A stretch of DNA of 64,000 bases, from contig QANZ01054682.1 of NCBI GenBank assembly GCA_003254925.1, positions 38,162-102,161 on the forward strand. The letters are read 5' to 3'. Numbering within the stretch: position 1 is the first letter of the stretch; the number at the start of each line of letters is the position of its first letter. Made by a program: the position numbers and the translations under genes. Below the pieces are notes generated by a model that was given only the letters and a program-made list of their open reading frames with translations, did no database searches and was not told where the DNA came from. Below are positions 49,001-61,241 of this stretch, in pieces. The stretch comes from Chamaecrista fasciculata. Taxonomy: Eukaryota; Streptophyta; Magnoliopsida; Fabales; Fabaceae.

Positions 49001-50461
49001 ATCTTTGTATGAATTGCATAGTAAACTAATAACTTAGTCCATGAAAGATTATTGAGTTAATGGTTCAATCTCTGAAAGTTGAAATATACAATTCAATCTC
49101 TAAAAGATTCAAATTGTACACTATTTAGTCCCTAAAAGATTTAAACGATATACTCTTTAGTCCATAAAAGGAACTAAAAAGTATACCTTTTGAATCTTTT
49201 AATGACATTATATGTTATTTATAAACTTTGAAAAAAAAAAGGGTTGTCACCATTTTAAGTTGGTCTCGGACAAAATACGGTGATCACAGCATGTATACAT
49301 ACATTATCATCAATTCATCATCATCATCTTCTTCTTTGAGTGCAGAAATTCATGGGAAGGGTTCCTGGATTCTCAGCAAAGGTCGTTGACACAACTGGTG
49401 CTGGTGATTCCTTTGTTGGTTCACTTCTCTTATCTGTGGCCAAGGATTCATCTATTTTTGATGTAATGTTTTCTCTTTCTCTCTCAAGATTTTAAGATTA
49501 AAAAAAATTAAAATAGAAACATTTGTTATTAGGTATCCACCACCAAACTTTTTTAACTTATAGTATTCTTTGTGAAAGAATTCATTTAAAAGAGACTGAA
49601 AAATTTGTTTATATATTTAAATTTAAATTTGATCTTATAGAATTTGTTTGGATTGTGTAGGATGAAGAGAATGATATATTTTTATGTTGACATTTTTATT
49701 AATTTTAAAATTTAAATATAATCTTTTTTTGCTAAAAAAAAATTTAAGAGTAAATTAAAAATTCGGTCCTTGAAAAATTACCGAGTTCACAACTTGGTCC
49801 TTGAAAAATTGAAATACACAATTTAGTTCCTGAAAGATCAAAACAATATACTTGTTAATCCTTTTTATGGACTAAATAGTATATTGTATAATCTTTCAGG
49901 GACTAAACTGTGTATTTCAATCATTAATGACCGAGTTGTCAACTCGATGATCTTTCAAGAACCAAATTGCTTTTTTACTCTAAATTTAAATTAGAAAAAT
50001 AGATACGAACAATGATTTGGTGCAGTGGGTGACAAGCTGCACTTTAGGTGAAAGGACTCAGATTCGATCTCTAGAGTCGATATTGTAGGGAGGATTCTAA
50101 TATGTTTGCCCCTTAGCCCGAATAAGATTAGTCTTTAACTCTTTACTTAAATCGTTACACGATTATGGGAATGAAACTCATGATTTAATAAAAAAAATAG
50201 AAGAACAGAGTATAGAAAAAAATTCTTTATTAGAAAAAAAACATTATTTATGATTATCCTCAATCCATCTATGCTAAATCTCTTCATTTAGTGATTGATG
50301 AGTGAATTAATATTTTGTGATTTCAGGATGAAACAAAATTGAGAGAGGCTTTGAGATTTGCAAATGCTTCTGGAGCAATTGCTACAACCCAAAAAGGAGC
50401 AATTCCTGCACTTCCAACACCCTCAGATGTTCAAAATTTTATTTCCAAATCTAAAGCCTAA
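46057..50461 (+). CDS. FRK: Fructokinase (pfkB family), 326 aa
   Basis: Five exons join in frame: 46057-46239, 47597-48007, 48587-48721, 49346-49462 and 50327-50461. The enzyme phosphorylates fructose to fructose 6-phosphate using ATP, feeding sucrose-derived carbon into starch and glycolysis, usually in the cytosol. pfkB signature 1 is seen at [16 protein letters not shown] (residues 39-54) and signature 2 at DTTGAGDSF (258-266), with the catalytic base Asp264. The substrate-contact start [10 protein letters not shown] (13-22) is typical of plant fructokinases, and there is no transit peptide, so a cytosolic isoform is likely. Length equals the usual ~325 residues. Introns 1 and 4 carry a MITE and a SINE. 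Which numbered isoform this is cannot be told from the sequence alone. Confidence 0.94.
46302..46619. mobile_element. MITE in fructokinase intron 1
   Basis: Left end GGCCAAAATGCGAATATGG and right end CCAAATTTACATTTTGACC, with internal 'gaccaaattgagaactgag' arms and a T-run holding an unresolved 'n' (46372). Confidence 0.6.
47147..47415. mobile_element. MITE-like repeat in fructokinase intron 1
   Basis: Inverted 'ttagtccttgaatttttgaaatgttt' and 'aaaccaaacatttcaaaaaataaaagacta' arms around an unrelated centre. The ends are imprecise. Confidence 0.45.
48780..49205. repeat. Two detached MITE arms in fructokinase intron 3
   Basis: 48780-48930 resembles the right half and 49018-49205 the left half of the 'gagtaaactaat' MITE family, in exchanged order. 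They are probably two truncated insertions. Confidence 0.45.
49748..49980. mobile_element. Mutator-like MITE, 'gagtaaa' family, in intron 4
   Basis: Ends GAGTAAATTAAAAATTCGG and CCAAATTGCTTTTTTACTC. The flanking 9-mers AAAATTTAA and TAAATTTAA differ by one base. Confidence 0.68.
50010..50195 (+). mobile_element. tRNA-derived SINE in fructokinase intron 4
   Basis: Head GATTTGGTGCAGTGGGTGA, B-box GATTCGATCTC, body with GAATAAGATTAGTC and CGTTACACGATTATGGG, and an A-rich tail. It belongs to the same family as 19417 and 41878. It ends about 130 bp before the last exon. Confidence 0.72.
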
Positions 50462-50721
50462 CTTTTAATTTTGATATATAGTCTCACAAGATTTCATATA
50501 TTTTGATTTGAGGCATATCATTGTTTGTTATAATTTAGGTATTTGATTTTATGGATGGACAATAATTAATTTACTGTTTCTTTTAATGATGAAGTATTCT
50601 TTATCTTTAATTGTGACAGAACTGCATTATTCTGTTTGATAAATTATTAGATAGTGCAGAAAATTAATAAAAGTATTGTCAAATAAGTATTATAGATTAA
50701 ATTAACTGATAAAATATTATT

Positions 50722-50957
50722 GAGTAAATTATCAATTCCATCTTTGAAATATCAAAGAGTTGATAACTTGATCATTGAAAGATTGAAATACATAATTTAG
50801 TCTCTAAAATATTAAAATGATAAATTATTTATTTCATCAAAAAGGTTAATAAGCACATTGTTTTAATCTTTCAGAGACTAAACTGTATATTCTAATTTTT
50901 TAAGGACTAAGTTATCAACTCGATGATCTTTCAAGGACAAAAAATATCAGTTTACTC
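50722..50957. mobile_element. Mutator-like MITE, 'gagtaaa' family
   Basis: Ends GAGTAAATTATCAATTCC and AATATCAGTTTACTC. Flanks AAATATTATT and AATTATTATT match at nine of ten positions. It lies about 260 bp downstream of the fructokinase stop. Confidence 0.68.
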
Positions 50958-50984
50958 AATTATTATTTGTTGCTTACTTTTTAG

Positions 50985-51669
50985 TAGGGGTGACAATCTC
51001 AACCCATTACCCACCATAAAATTAACCAACCCCAACCCAACGCATTTAGGTAATGGGTCCAGACGGGTTGAGTCCAAAATTGACCCATTAAAATTTGGGT
51101 TGGGTTGGGTGAAACTCATGAGTTACCCAACCCAATCCAAATTTGTATCAAAACTACGTAGTTTCATGAAAGGCGGTGAATATGAATTTCATAACTTTTT
51201 GCAAAATTACAAAATGTCCCCAAATAATTTCAAAATTTACAAAAATGTCCTTGAACCATAATATTTGAGGACTAAAATGAAAATTATAAAAAAAAATTTA
51301 GAACAAATTGTAATTTTGAAAAATATTGGAAAAATGATAAAATCACAGATTAGTCCTAAATTTGAAAAATGAATGCATTTTAGTCCCACCAAACTGTGAG
51401 TTCAGTGGGAGGAAGATGAACTTTGTAAATTTTGCAAAAATTACAGAATGACCCTAAATATTTTCAAAATTTCCAAAAAAGTCCTTGGATCATGATATTT
51501 AAGGACTAAAATAAAAATTTTTAAAAATAATTGGGATCATGGGTTGGGTTGGGTCGACCATTGATTTTATGGGACCCATGACCCATTTAACAAATATAAT
51601 TGGGTCATTGACCCATTTATGACCCACCCATTTGTGACCCAACTCAACCTATCCATTTTGTCACCCCTA
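50985..51669. mobile_element. Non-autonomous hAT element (685 bp)
   Basis: Ends TAGGGGTGACAA and TTGTCACCCCTA, flanked by a perfect 8-bp duplication CTTTTTAG (50977-50984 and 51670-51677). The arms contain repeated GGGTTGGGTTGGGT and ACCCAACCC motifs. No transposase. Confidence 0.87.
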
Positions 51670-51689
51670 CTTTTTAGTATAAACCAAGA

Positions 51690-51855
51690 GTATTTTACTC
51701 GGGAACAGTGACTAATCTATCTGTCACAAGTCTTCTACTAAAAGGTAAACGACTAGCCACAAATGTTTTGTATACTCAAAGGTGAGATTTGAACATCCAC
51801 CACTTAGTTAAGGGACTAAGTGAGGAATCACCCGGGGACACTTGGTTGTTGCTTA
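51690..51855 (-). mobile_element. Possible SINE of another family
   Basis: On the minus strand a B-box-like GTTCAAATCTCACC follows a tRNA-like head (CACTTAGTCCCTTAACTAAGTGG). No clear tail or target duplication. Confidence 0.35.
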
Positions 51856-51859
51856 CTTT

Positions 51860-53142
51860 GATAAATTATTATTAATTACCTGCACCATGTAACAAATGAA
51901 CAATATGATGTAAACTTCAAATCACAATTTTTTGTTTCTACAAGACTCATCAATATATTTATTAATACGACATATTAATTGTCAAATAAACATATTCTTT
52001 TTAATATTAAAGTTAGTCAGTATGAGTAATTTTTAGATTTGTACAAATTTAACATAAAATTTCTAGATTTCTTATATTTTATTTGTTGATATAAAAATAA
52101 AACCTTCTTGTCAACTAAAATTTTATTTCATTCCTTGATGATAGCATATCTTTAATTAACTATAATATGTAATCAATTTTGTTAAAAAAAAGGATACTGA
52201 CTAACATTGATCATAAAATAAGATGCGAGGGACCAAATTAAAAAAATCTATAGAAGAGTAAATTAAAAAAATGAATACATGGGAGAACAAAATAAGAATT
52301 TAGTCATTTTTAAAAACTTGTTTTGCTTTTTCTTTTTGGCCTGAAAAAACTTGTTTTGCTAGATCTCATAACAAATGTCAGTCACTTAGTCAAGTTAGAT
52401 GTAAAGATAATTGCAAGTCCCATGTTATATTTAATGGTTAATTTTAAAAGAATTAAATTTTTAATTTATTAAAATATTTATGATTTTTTCTTGCAATAAA
52501 TGAAACAATTTAAAATTAAAAAAAAATTGACTAAAATATTTAAGACTAAAATGTGATATTAACCAAATCAATATTTGAGATGGTTTATTATTTATAACGA
52601 ACTAGGAGATGTGTTACACTGTTACTTCCTTATATATGTTCATTTAATCTCATTTCTTAATTATTCTCGTCAAAATTTGGGTTGTCATTTTATTTCTACA
52701 AAAACTTAATAGTGCATTTAGGATTGGATAAATATAAAAAGAGAGCGATTGCAAAAGTAATCACTCTTTTATCCGTTGGATTATGCATCTTCATCTCAAA
52801 ATGTGTGTAAAATATAATTTTACATGTATTCTACGATAAAGATACATTCTTTTTATAGAAAAAAGATATTTATATAAAAAACAATGAAGAAATACAGCGA
52901 AAACATCACATAATTATGAATCTACCATAAAGATGCATAATTCAACAGTTGAGAGAACATTTACTTAAGAATTTTGTTGCCACCATTTTGATGATCTTAT
53001 ATTTGATTCTAGAAGTGCAAGTAGTTTGATTTGATGTGATGTTTACATTGCTACATCTTCTATTTCTACATATATGACATTAGTGCCTCATCATTTATCA
53101 ATTAAATATATAATATTTCCTCCAAAAACAAAATATTTTAAG
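51860..53142. other. Gene-free AT-rich spacer
   Basis: No supported exon, RNA gene or element ends. A truncated 'ggtaaattacac' MITE arm begins at 53143 and runs to about 53234, where the LTR sequence starts. Confidence 0.45.
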
Positions 53143-53234
53143 GTAAATTACACAAAATGTCCATGTGGTTTGGAGTTTTTAAAATTGGCTCCCTATGGTT
53201 TGAAAAGTTGGAATTTGGGGAACTGAGGTTTGCT

Positions 53235-53408
53235 TGTTAGCAATTTTCTATTTGGTAGACTCACATATTTTATATTTTATTTGTACATAATGGGCTATTA
53301 AATATTTATAATTAGTCCAATTAATTTATGGATCTCATTGTTATTATTTATGGACTAATTATGTTATTTTATGAGTCTGGGTTAAATAAATAAATAAAAT
53401 GTGTAGAA
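53235..53408 (+). repeat. Inverted partial LTR abutting the copia element
   Basis: 174 bp starting TGTTAGCAATTTTC is, as far as I can see, the exact reverse complement of 53803-53976, the U3 side of the 3' LTR. It is joined head-on to the rest of that LTR, creating a fold-back with ~390 bp between the arms. Confidence 0.8.
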
Positions 53409-53432
53409 TATATAATACTGAAGGCGGAAGCG

Positions 53433-53976
53433 AAATTACAACCAACTAAGGATATATATAAGAATATATAATACTGAAGGCGGAAGCGAAAACAAACGGT
53501 AGTAAAATTGGATCTTTAACAAAGATAACCCCAAGAATTAATCACAAACGAAGAAAGATAAAGAACCTACCTTGATCCATCGCTAATCAGCACGAAGGCG
53601 GGTTGAATTCTTCCAAAGTGTTAGATAGTTGTCAAAACCCTCTCACAAGATGGATATGAGAGTGACACAATAGGTTTCTGAAAATTAGTCTGACTTTCCT
53701 GACTAACTCCTATATATAACTATCCCACTTTGGGGAACCACAACCCTAGAGATACCTAGCCCAAATAGCCTTGGCCCATCAACAAGGTTGGGCTTTATGG
53801 TTTCTACACATTTTATTTATTTATTTAACCCAGACTCATAAAATAACATAATTAGTCCATAAATAATAACAATGAGATCCATAAATTAATTGGACTAATT
53901 ATAAATATTTAATAGCCCATTATGTACAAATAAAATATAAAATATGTGAGTCTACCAAATAGAAAATTGCTAACAA
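53433..53976 (-). repeat. 3' LTR of the copia element
   Basis: Matches 59168-59722 nearly throughout. The purine-rich tract CCAAGTGGGTGCT lies just inside it on the minus strand (about 53977-53990). Its outer end is entangled with the fold-back at 53235-53432. Confidence 0.85.
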
Positions 53977-54668
53977 GCACCCACTTGGACCACATATTTT
54001 TCTCAAGTTTGTACATAATCAAAACTTAAGTGCGCGCAAATAATGGCTATTAAATTAAAAACTTAAACAATCTGGTCTATCAGCTCCATCAGTTAAGGAT
54101 AAAACCAAGCTTTCGTTTATAAAATTAAACTGAGCCTAATTATATCACATGACTAAGAAACTAACAACATAGATCAAGTCTGGATGTGTAGCATGAAAAC
54201 TACATGCAAGTGATCTCAATCATGTCTGTTTCCAACTGGTTCCACTTAATGACTCATAGAGTCCCAACAGCTTTCAAAACTTAATGCAACCCGCAGTAGA
54301 AAGCCAAACTTAATGTCAGAGTGCACATATATGAAGAAAACATATATTCATGAATATATTCATATAAAATTACCATCAAGTCGACATTGAATAATGAAGA
54401 ACATGTCTATAAACACAATAAAGCTAAAGTTAACATAAACAGGATTCTAAAACATTGTCTAATCACTGAATAAGACAACTCCCATATGTGCTACATGCTT
54501 ATGAAACACCTTGGGTGGTAAACCTTTGGTAAACGGATCCGCTAACATAGAATCCCCACTGATGTGTTCTATAGACACAATGCCACTCTGAACTCTATCT
54601 TTCACAGCCAGGAACTTAATGTCAACGTGTTTTGACTACAAAGAGCTCTGGTTGTAATTAAAATATAG

Positions 54669-56889
54669 CTAAACGGCCTTATTATCACAGTGAATCCACA
54701 TTGGCCTATCCGTATTGCTAACAACAAATAAGCCAGTGATAAAATTCCGCAGCCGTATCCCATGATTAGATGCTTGATAGCAAGCTACAAATTCTGCCTC
54801 CATGGTCGAAGAAGCTACAAGTGTCTGTTTGACACTTTTCCAAGAAATAGCTCCTTCAGCTAACATGTAGACATAGCCCGACGTAGATTTTCCGCTATCC
54901 AAGCATCCCGCAAGATCGGCATCAGAGTATCCAATCACCTCAAGATGATCAGTCCTCCTATATGTGAGCATCAAATCCTTGTTCTCTGTAAATACCTCAT
55001 CACCCGCTTAACGACTTTCCAATGGACCAAGCCTGGGCTTTTGAGAAATCTTCCTAGAACCCCAACAATGTACGCAATGTCTGGACGCGTACACACTTGT
55101 GCATACATGAGACTTCCCACAGCCGATGCATATGGGACTTTGTCCATTTCTTTTATCTCTAAGTCAGTGATCGGACATTGCTTTAGACTATACTTATCAC
55201 CTTTAGACACCGGAGTGTCTCCAAGTGCACAGTCTTGCATGTCAAAGCGAGCTAGTACTTTCTCTATGTATGCCTTTTGTGATAATCCCAAGGTGTATCT
55301 GGATCGATCCCTATGGATCTTTATACCCAGTACATAGGATGCCTCACCAAGATCCTTCATCTCAAATTTGTTTGAGAGAAAGTCCTTAGTTTCACGCAAA
55401 AGGTCTACGCAACTACTAGCTAATAATATGTCATCGACATACAAAACAAGTATTATGAACTTGCTCCCACTGACCTTGAGATATATACATTGATCTACAA
55501 TGTTCTCTTTAAAACCAAAAGAGGACACTATATCATAAAATTTCTGGTACCATTGACGAGATGCCTGTTTCAACCCATAAAGTGACTTCTTAAGTCTACA
55601 TACAAGATGCTTTGAGTCATGAGACTCAAAGTTCTCTGGTTGCACCATGTATATAGTTTCCTCAATATCTCTATTGAGAAAAGCTGTTTTTACATCCATT
55701 TGGTGTAGTTCCAAGTCAAATTGGGCCACAAGTGCCATAATGATTCTAAAAGAGTCCTTTATAGAAACTGGAGAAAATGTCTCTTTAAAATCAATACCTT
55801 CCTTTTGAGTGAAACCTTTAGCAACTAGGCGTGCCTTATATCTTTCAATGTTACCAAGTGAATCCCTTTTGGTTTTAAATATCCATTTACAACCAATAGG
55901 TTTCTTACCTTCATGTAACTCTACTAAATCCCAAACACCATTATCAGCCATTGATTTCATCTCATCCTCCATAGCTGCAATCCATTTGTTAGAGTTAGAA
56001 CTAGATTTTGCTTGACTGACGGTGATAGGATCATCGTCCAGTCCCACATCAAAATCATGTTCTTGAAGAAAGACAACGTAATCATCCGATATCGCTTTCT
56101 TCCTCTCCCTAATGGATCGCCTTAAGGGCACTTGCTCTTGAGGTTGTTGAAGAGCATCATTATGATGATCTTCCTCCATAGGAGTAATCTCAGGTTCAGC
56201 CACAACTACTATAGGATCCTCATTTGCAGTTTGAACAATGTCAGGTGAAACTACCTGATCAATGTTAACTGTAACTATAGGTGGAATAATTACATATTCC
56301 TCTTCAAATGTAACCTCCCTGAGATTTTCACTCCCACTATGACCAACATCCTCAATAAATTTGGCATTTCTCGTCTCAAAAATAGAACGAGTTGAAGGGT
56401 CATAAAATTTGTATCCCATCGACCTTTCAGAATATCCTACAAAATTACAGCTTACTGTTCTTGAATCCAGTTTCTTCTCAATAGGCTTGTAAGGCCGAGC
56501 TTCAGCTGGACAACCCCAGACATGTAAGTGTCTAATACTAGGCTTCTTACCTGTCCACATCTCATATGGGGTCTTAGCAACTGCTTTTGTAGGTACTCTA
56601 TTCAAAATGTAAACTGCAGTCTTAAGTGCTTCTCACCAAAGGAAATCTGGTAGGGAGAAATGACTGAGCATACTCCTTACCGGCCATATCCTTAAAGCAA
56701 ATAAACCAAAGTACCTTTAACAACATTTGAATTTAATGAGATACTAATCATTCCATTTCCAAATAAACAAGTACAACCAAATTTGTTTAAACAAGAAATA
56801 GAAATGAGGTTACGTCTAAACGACGGTACAACAAAAGTATCTTCCAAATCCAAATACAAGCCATTACACAAATGAATCCTAAAGATCAT
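54669..56889 (-). pseudogene. Copia pol region (fossil)
   Basis: In order on the minus strand: a GAG-pre-integrase-like part near 56889-56692, an integrase C-terminal edge (YEMWTGKKPSIRHLHVWGC), the reverse transcriptase with the family motifs LHQMDVKTAFLN and LYVDDILLAS, and an RNase H part ending near 54669 (SGYVYMLAEGAISWKS). This order is diagnostic of Ty1-copia rather than gypsy. It is a non-functional relic. Confidence 0.88.
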
Positions 56890-57104
56890 ATGGCTTTAAT
56901 AGCTACTCGGTTGCCATTTCCAACGTAGATGTATCTTTCATCATCATTTGGCATCCGACTCCTTATGTAGCCATGGATAGAGACACTAATGTGAGCAGTA
57001 GAACCCAAATCTACTCACAAAGTGTCAATAGGTACCAAAAAAAATTGACTTCAGAAGAAATGAAGTTGAGAAGCATACATTCCTTTACTCGCCAAGCGGC
57101 GAAA

Positions 57105-57909
57105 GTGGAGTAATCCTTCTTAACATGTCCATGCTTCTTGCAAAAGAAACAAGTAGGACCTGAATCATGTTTCTAATGGACATTCTAAACAGATCTTCCA
57201 TTATCTGCAGTCCCTTTCTCGTTCCTTTTCTTCTTATTGGAAGCTTTTTCGCCAGAGGATGATGCTAAGTGAGCACTCTCAACCTTGTTTTGCTTATACC
57301 TCTCTTCCTCTTGCACACATTGAGCAATCAATTCATTAAGGCTCCATTTTTTTTTGGGGTATTATAGGAAACCTTGAATTGATCAAATTGTGTAGGAAGC
57401 AAGTTCAAAATCAGGTGCACTAGAAAATCATTAGATAATTCTAGCTTAAGACCCCTGAGTTTAGTAACAAGATTGGACATCTCCATGATGTACTCCCTAA
57501 TGTTTCCTTTGCCCTTATATCTCATTGAGACAAACTTGGATAATGTAGTGCTTGCCTCGACCTTTTCGTTTGTGGCGAATCGATCAGAGATTTGCTTCAG
57601 GAAACCCTTAGTATCAATTCCTTCTGGAATGCCTCCCCTTAATGGTTCCGGAATGGAATGCTGCATGATCATCACACTCATGCGATTAGATCGTTCCCAT
57701 TTCTCAAATGCAAGTCTCTCAACAGTAGAACTACTATTAGTGAGATTTGCAGGGCGATCTAATCTTAACGCATGGTCAAGATCTAAACAACCAAGCACGA
57801 TCATAACGCGCTCTTTCCAGTTCTTAAAATTTGTCCCATTCAGCACATGTATTCCATTTAAAACAACAGATAATCCAGCAACTAAATAAAACAGAAAACT
57901 TATACTCAA
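57105..57909 (-). pseudogene. Copia gag region (fossil)
   Basis: The UBN2-type gag fold is visible (LNGTNFKNWKERVMIVLGCLD, IREYIMEMSNLVTKLRGL), followed near 57105-57160 by a CCHC-like zinc knuckle stretch. A relic of the same element as the pol part. Confidence 0.82.
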
Positions 57910-57979
57910 ATTAACTCACAAGATACCAATTCCCAAAATTTGTGCAAAATTTTAACAAAAATGGCACATAAATAAATAT

Positions 57980-58325
57980 GGGTCTTAATTGAGTTGCCTA
58001 GCATATCATTATTATTCAGTCTTTAGACAATGAAATAATAACATATAAATGACACACTCAAAAATAAATCAAGAATATTGATTAACACCAAATTGGGTCT
58101 TAATTGATCGAGTTGCCTAGCATATCATTATTATTCAGTCTTTAGACGATGAAATAATAACATATAAATGACACACTCACAAAATCAAGAATATTAATTA
58201 ACACTAAATTGGGTCTTAATTGAGTCGCCTAACATATCATTATTATTCAGTCTTTAGACAATGAAATAATAACATATAAATGGCACACTCACATATAAAT
58301 CAAGAATATTGACTAACACCAAATT
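57980..58325 (-). repeat. Three tandem ~115-bp units in the copia leader
   Basis: Units begin near 57980, 58094 and 58210, each with GGGTCTTAATTGA, GCATATCATTATTATTCAGT-type and ATGAAATAATAACATATAAA blocks. They differ by a few bases. Leader tandem repeats are common in LTR elements. Confidence 0.85.
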
Positions 58326-59153
58326 GGCCTAGTAAAATATTTTTCTTTAGTCCAATATTTTACTAGCATAATTATCCTAAATTAATCAATAAAGACATGA
58401 TTTCTCCAAATCTGGCCAAAATAAACTCCTTTAGGATATTTATTTCGCATAGATGAAATCTATTTCTTATTTTAAAAAATAATAAATTTGATATGACAGA
58501 GGCTACTTTAGTAACATATCATACTTGTTTATTAAATTTAAAATAAAAAATATAAACAACTTATATATAAATATAAGTTATAATTATTAATGTATATAAT
58601 ATATATATATAAATACAAATATATATGGCAATTCCACACCACAACGGCACAAATGTAATTATATATGGTAATATATATCGGATACGCAAAAAAGGAATTT
58701 GTTCCCTCATTTTCGCACACACATATGCATATATATTGATTAAAATAAAATTATATATATACACACATAACAACTTCCACATACGGCGCGTGATTAGATA
58801 TTTTAATATAATAATGAATATTATTATATCAAAAGAAATTGCCAAACACAAGAACAATCGGTTTAAACAAAAGAAAAGATCTGGACTTGCTTCATGAATA
58901 ACCGATAAAAAAAAGTGAATTAAACGCAGAGGCAAAACGTATCTGTCTTTATCTCAATCTTCACATATATACATATGAACAAACCCAAACTATATACATA
59001 TATGAAGAAAAAAAACGACATAATAATCTTGAGTTCCAAATCCAGTCTTAAAAAAAAATTCAGAAATATAAATTTCATGAAACCATCATACATGAATATG
59101 GAATAAACCAAAAACATGTGATTAATTTGAAGATAATCCTTATTAGAGACCAG

Positions 59154-59165
59154 GCTCTGATACCA
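59154..59165 (-). other. Primer binding site of the copia element
   Basis: TGGTATCAGAGC on the minus strand, the classic initiator-Met tRNA primer site, two bases inside the 5' LTR end. Confidence 0.88.
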
Positions 59166-59167
59166 CT

Positions 59168-59722
59168 TGAGGGCCCAAAATTACAACCAACTAAAGAAAT
59201 TATACAAGAATATATAATACTGAAGGCGGAAGCGAAAACAATGGTTGTAAAACATGATCTTTAACAAAGATAACTTCAAGAATTAATCACAAACGAAGAA
59301 AGATAAAGAATCTACCTTGATCCATCGCTAATCAGCACGAAGGCGGGTTGAATTCTTCCAAAGTGTTAGATAGTTGTCAAAACCCTCTCACAAGATGGAT
59401 ATGAGAGTGACACAATAGGTTTCTGAAAATTAGTCTGACTTTCCTGACTAACTCCTATATATAACTATCCCACTTTGGGGAACCACAACCTTAGAGATAC
59501 CTAGCCCAAATAGCCTTGGCCCATCAACAAGGTTGGGCTTTATGGTTTCTACACATTTTATTTATTTATTTAACCCAGACTCATAAAATAACATAATTAG
59601 TCCATAAATAATAACAATGAGATCCATAAATTAATTGGACTAATTATAAATATTTAATAGCCCATTATGTACAAATAAAATATATAAAATATGTGAGTCC
59701 ACCAAATAGAAAATTGCTAACA
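59168..59722 (-). repeat. 5' LTR of the copia element
   Basis: 555 bp, TG...CA-bounded on the minus strand (TGTTAGC to GGGCCCTCA), with the primer site immediately inside. Its outer end joins the receptor-kinase fragment. Confidence 0.88.
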
Positions 59723-59929
59723 GAAGGGATTATCATTATTATTGTTGGATTTGCGGATGAAGCCAGCGGAAAAATTAGAATTTGGCGAGAGAAGGGTGCG
59801 ATTCTGGGAAGGGAGCCATGGGGAATTTGAGATGTCGAAGGAAGAGAAATAATAGAGGTTGTTGTTGTTGTTATTCTGGGAAATTGAAAATTGAGGTTGA
59901 AAGAGGAAGAAGATGAAGCTGAAATCCAT
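59723..59929 (-). pseudogene. Truncated N-terminus of a G-type lectin receptor-like kinase
   Basis: Minus strand, 69 residues from the ATG at 59927-59929 until the copia LTR begins. A hydrophobic signal peptide (MDFSFIFFLFQPQFSIS) is followed by an Asn run encoded by a GTT/AAC microsatellite and then PWLPSQNRTLLSPNSNFSAGF, the typical opening of the bulb-type lectin domain in S-receptor-like kinases. These are plasma-membrane kinases of defence and self-recognition type. Everything after residue 69 is missing: the sequence beyond the retrotransposon does not resume the gene. A Stowaway MITE begins 18 bp upstream of the ATG. The family call is from a short stretch and is moderately sure. Confidence 0.6.
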
Positions 59930-59946
59930 GGCTTTCTTCACTGTTA

Positions 59947-60351
59947 CTCCCTCCGTCCCTTTTTATCTGCTTTTTAAGGTTGTTGCACACAAATTAATAT
60001 AATGATTAAATCACTAAAGTTAATGTAAAATCTAAAATACAAAGACTATATTACCCTTATTAAATTAGACTTAATTATATCATCAATTTAATGCTCATAT
60101 TTCAAAAATTAAATTTCTCCAACTAATTTAAATACTCTCACAATTTTTTTTATGAAACCTACTCCAATTGATTACTACAGAACCCCAAAATAATTCTCTA
60201 TCAAAAGTCAAATCGTCCATTATGACTATAATATTAAATAAGGATAAAATGGTAAAAAAATTCATTGATGACCTCTTGATTTCATAACAAAGCAGATAAA
60301 AAGGGACAAAAAAAGTTCTGCAATGAAGCAAATAAAAAGGGACGGAGGGAG
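59947..60351. mobile_element. Stowaway (Tc1/mariner) MITE
   Basis: Ends CTCCCTCCGTCCCTTTTTAT and ATAAAAAGGGACGGAGGGAG, the canonical Stowaway termini, flanked by TA on both sides (59945-59946 and 60352-60353). It lies in what would be the promoter or 5' UTR of the receptor-kinase fragment. Confidence 0.92.
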
Positions 60352-60353
60352 TA

Positions 60354-61241
60354 ATTTGTATTTCTCTCTCTCTATATATATATCTCTTTTCTGAGATCAC
60401 ATTAGCATTATTAATTATTATTATTGGTTAATGTTTGCACAACGATTTGGGAACACCGTACAATCAATGGCAATTTAACCCTTCATTTTTTTTTTTTCAT
60501 TTTTTTACGTTTTGATCCTATTATAAAAGGAAAAGGACTTTAATTCAAAATAATAAAACTTTTAGGAGGTTAAAGTTCGTTTTTCCTTTTTTTTTTAACG
60601 GAAAATATTGAGGGACTAACGGTGAAAAGTTTTGGAAAACTAAGGGATCAAAACGGAACGAAAAATAACTGAGGGACTAATTTAGAACATTAAAAAAAAC
60701 TGAGGGACCAAATAGGACTTTGGCCTTTTTAATTTAAATGTATATTCTCTTTTGTCTATTAGTTAAAATCAAATGATAATTTTTTTTGTAATATTTTAAT
60801 ATTATTAAAAAAATTACAAATAATAGTAATTTGTTAAAATTTTAGTTTCACTAATATTGAAAAACAATGAAGAATTATCCAATTTTCTTAAAAATCTTGC
60901 ACTATTCTTTTTATTTTTTAACATTATTTTAGTTTGTATTTTCATATTATTCATAACTTTACAAAATCATTAATGAGACAATTTGCAAGACTATAATATA
61001 CAAAAATCAAAAGAATTATCTTTTTCGAAAAATAAGTTAAATTTTTGTTGGATTTTGGAGATCAAATATCCGCCTATGGGGAGTTCGATTAGGTCATGAG
61101 TGGACTCATTGGAAAGATAGAGGAGAGACAAAGAGAATGGCATCTAAAAGGCCTCAATCGAAGGTCAGACGCGCCCGCACACATCACCCGAAGTTGGTGT
61201 CATGATAAGGGTTGCATGATGAGTGTGCCATGGGGAATTTA
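60354..61241. other. Gene-free spacer with MITE arms
   Basis: A MITE-like pair of arms at about 60468-60728 (GGCAATTTAACCC and GGACCAAATAGGACTTTGGCC), then AT-rich DNA. The 61040-61240 part is less AT-rich and continues at 62457 beyond the next element, with no recognised coding. Confidence 0.45.

Larger units (their letters stand above)
53433..59722 (-). mobile_element. Ty1-copia LTR retrotransposon fossil
   Basis: Minus orientation: 5' LTR at 59168-59722, primer site, leader with tandem repeats, gag part, pol part (integrase edge, reverse transcriptase, RNase H), then 3' LTR at 53433-53976. LTRs start TGTTAG and end CTCA. By eye the LTRs differ by about 2-3 percent, so the insertion is young in plant terms, on the order of a million years under usual rates. 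The element is broken, with several breaks in the coding parts. No matching target duplication is found at the two outer ends. Confidence 0.9.

Noticed and set aside
58538-59117. Several Ile/Tyr-rich ORFs on both strands
   Set aside because: Chance ORFs in the AT-rich leader of the copia element.
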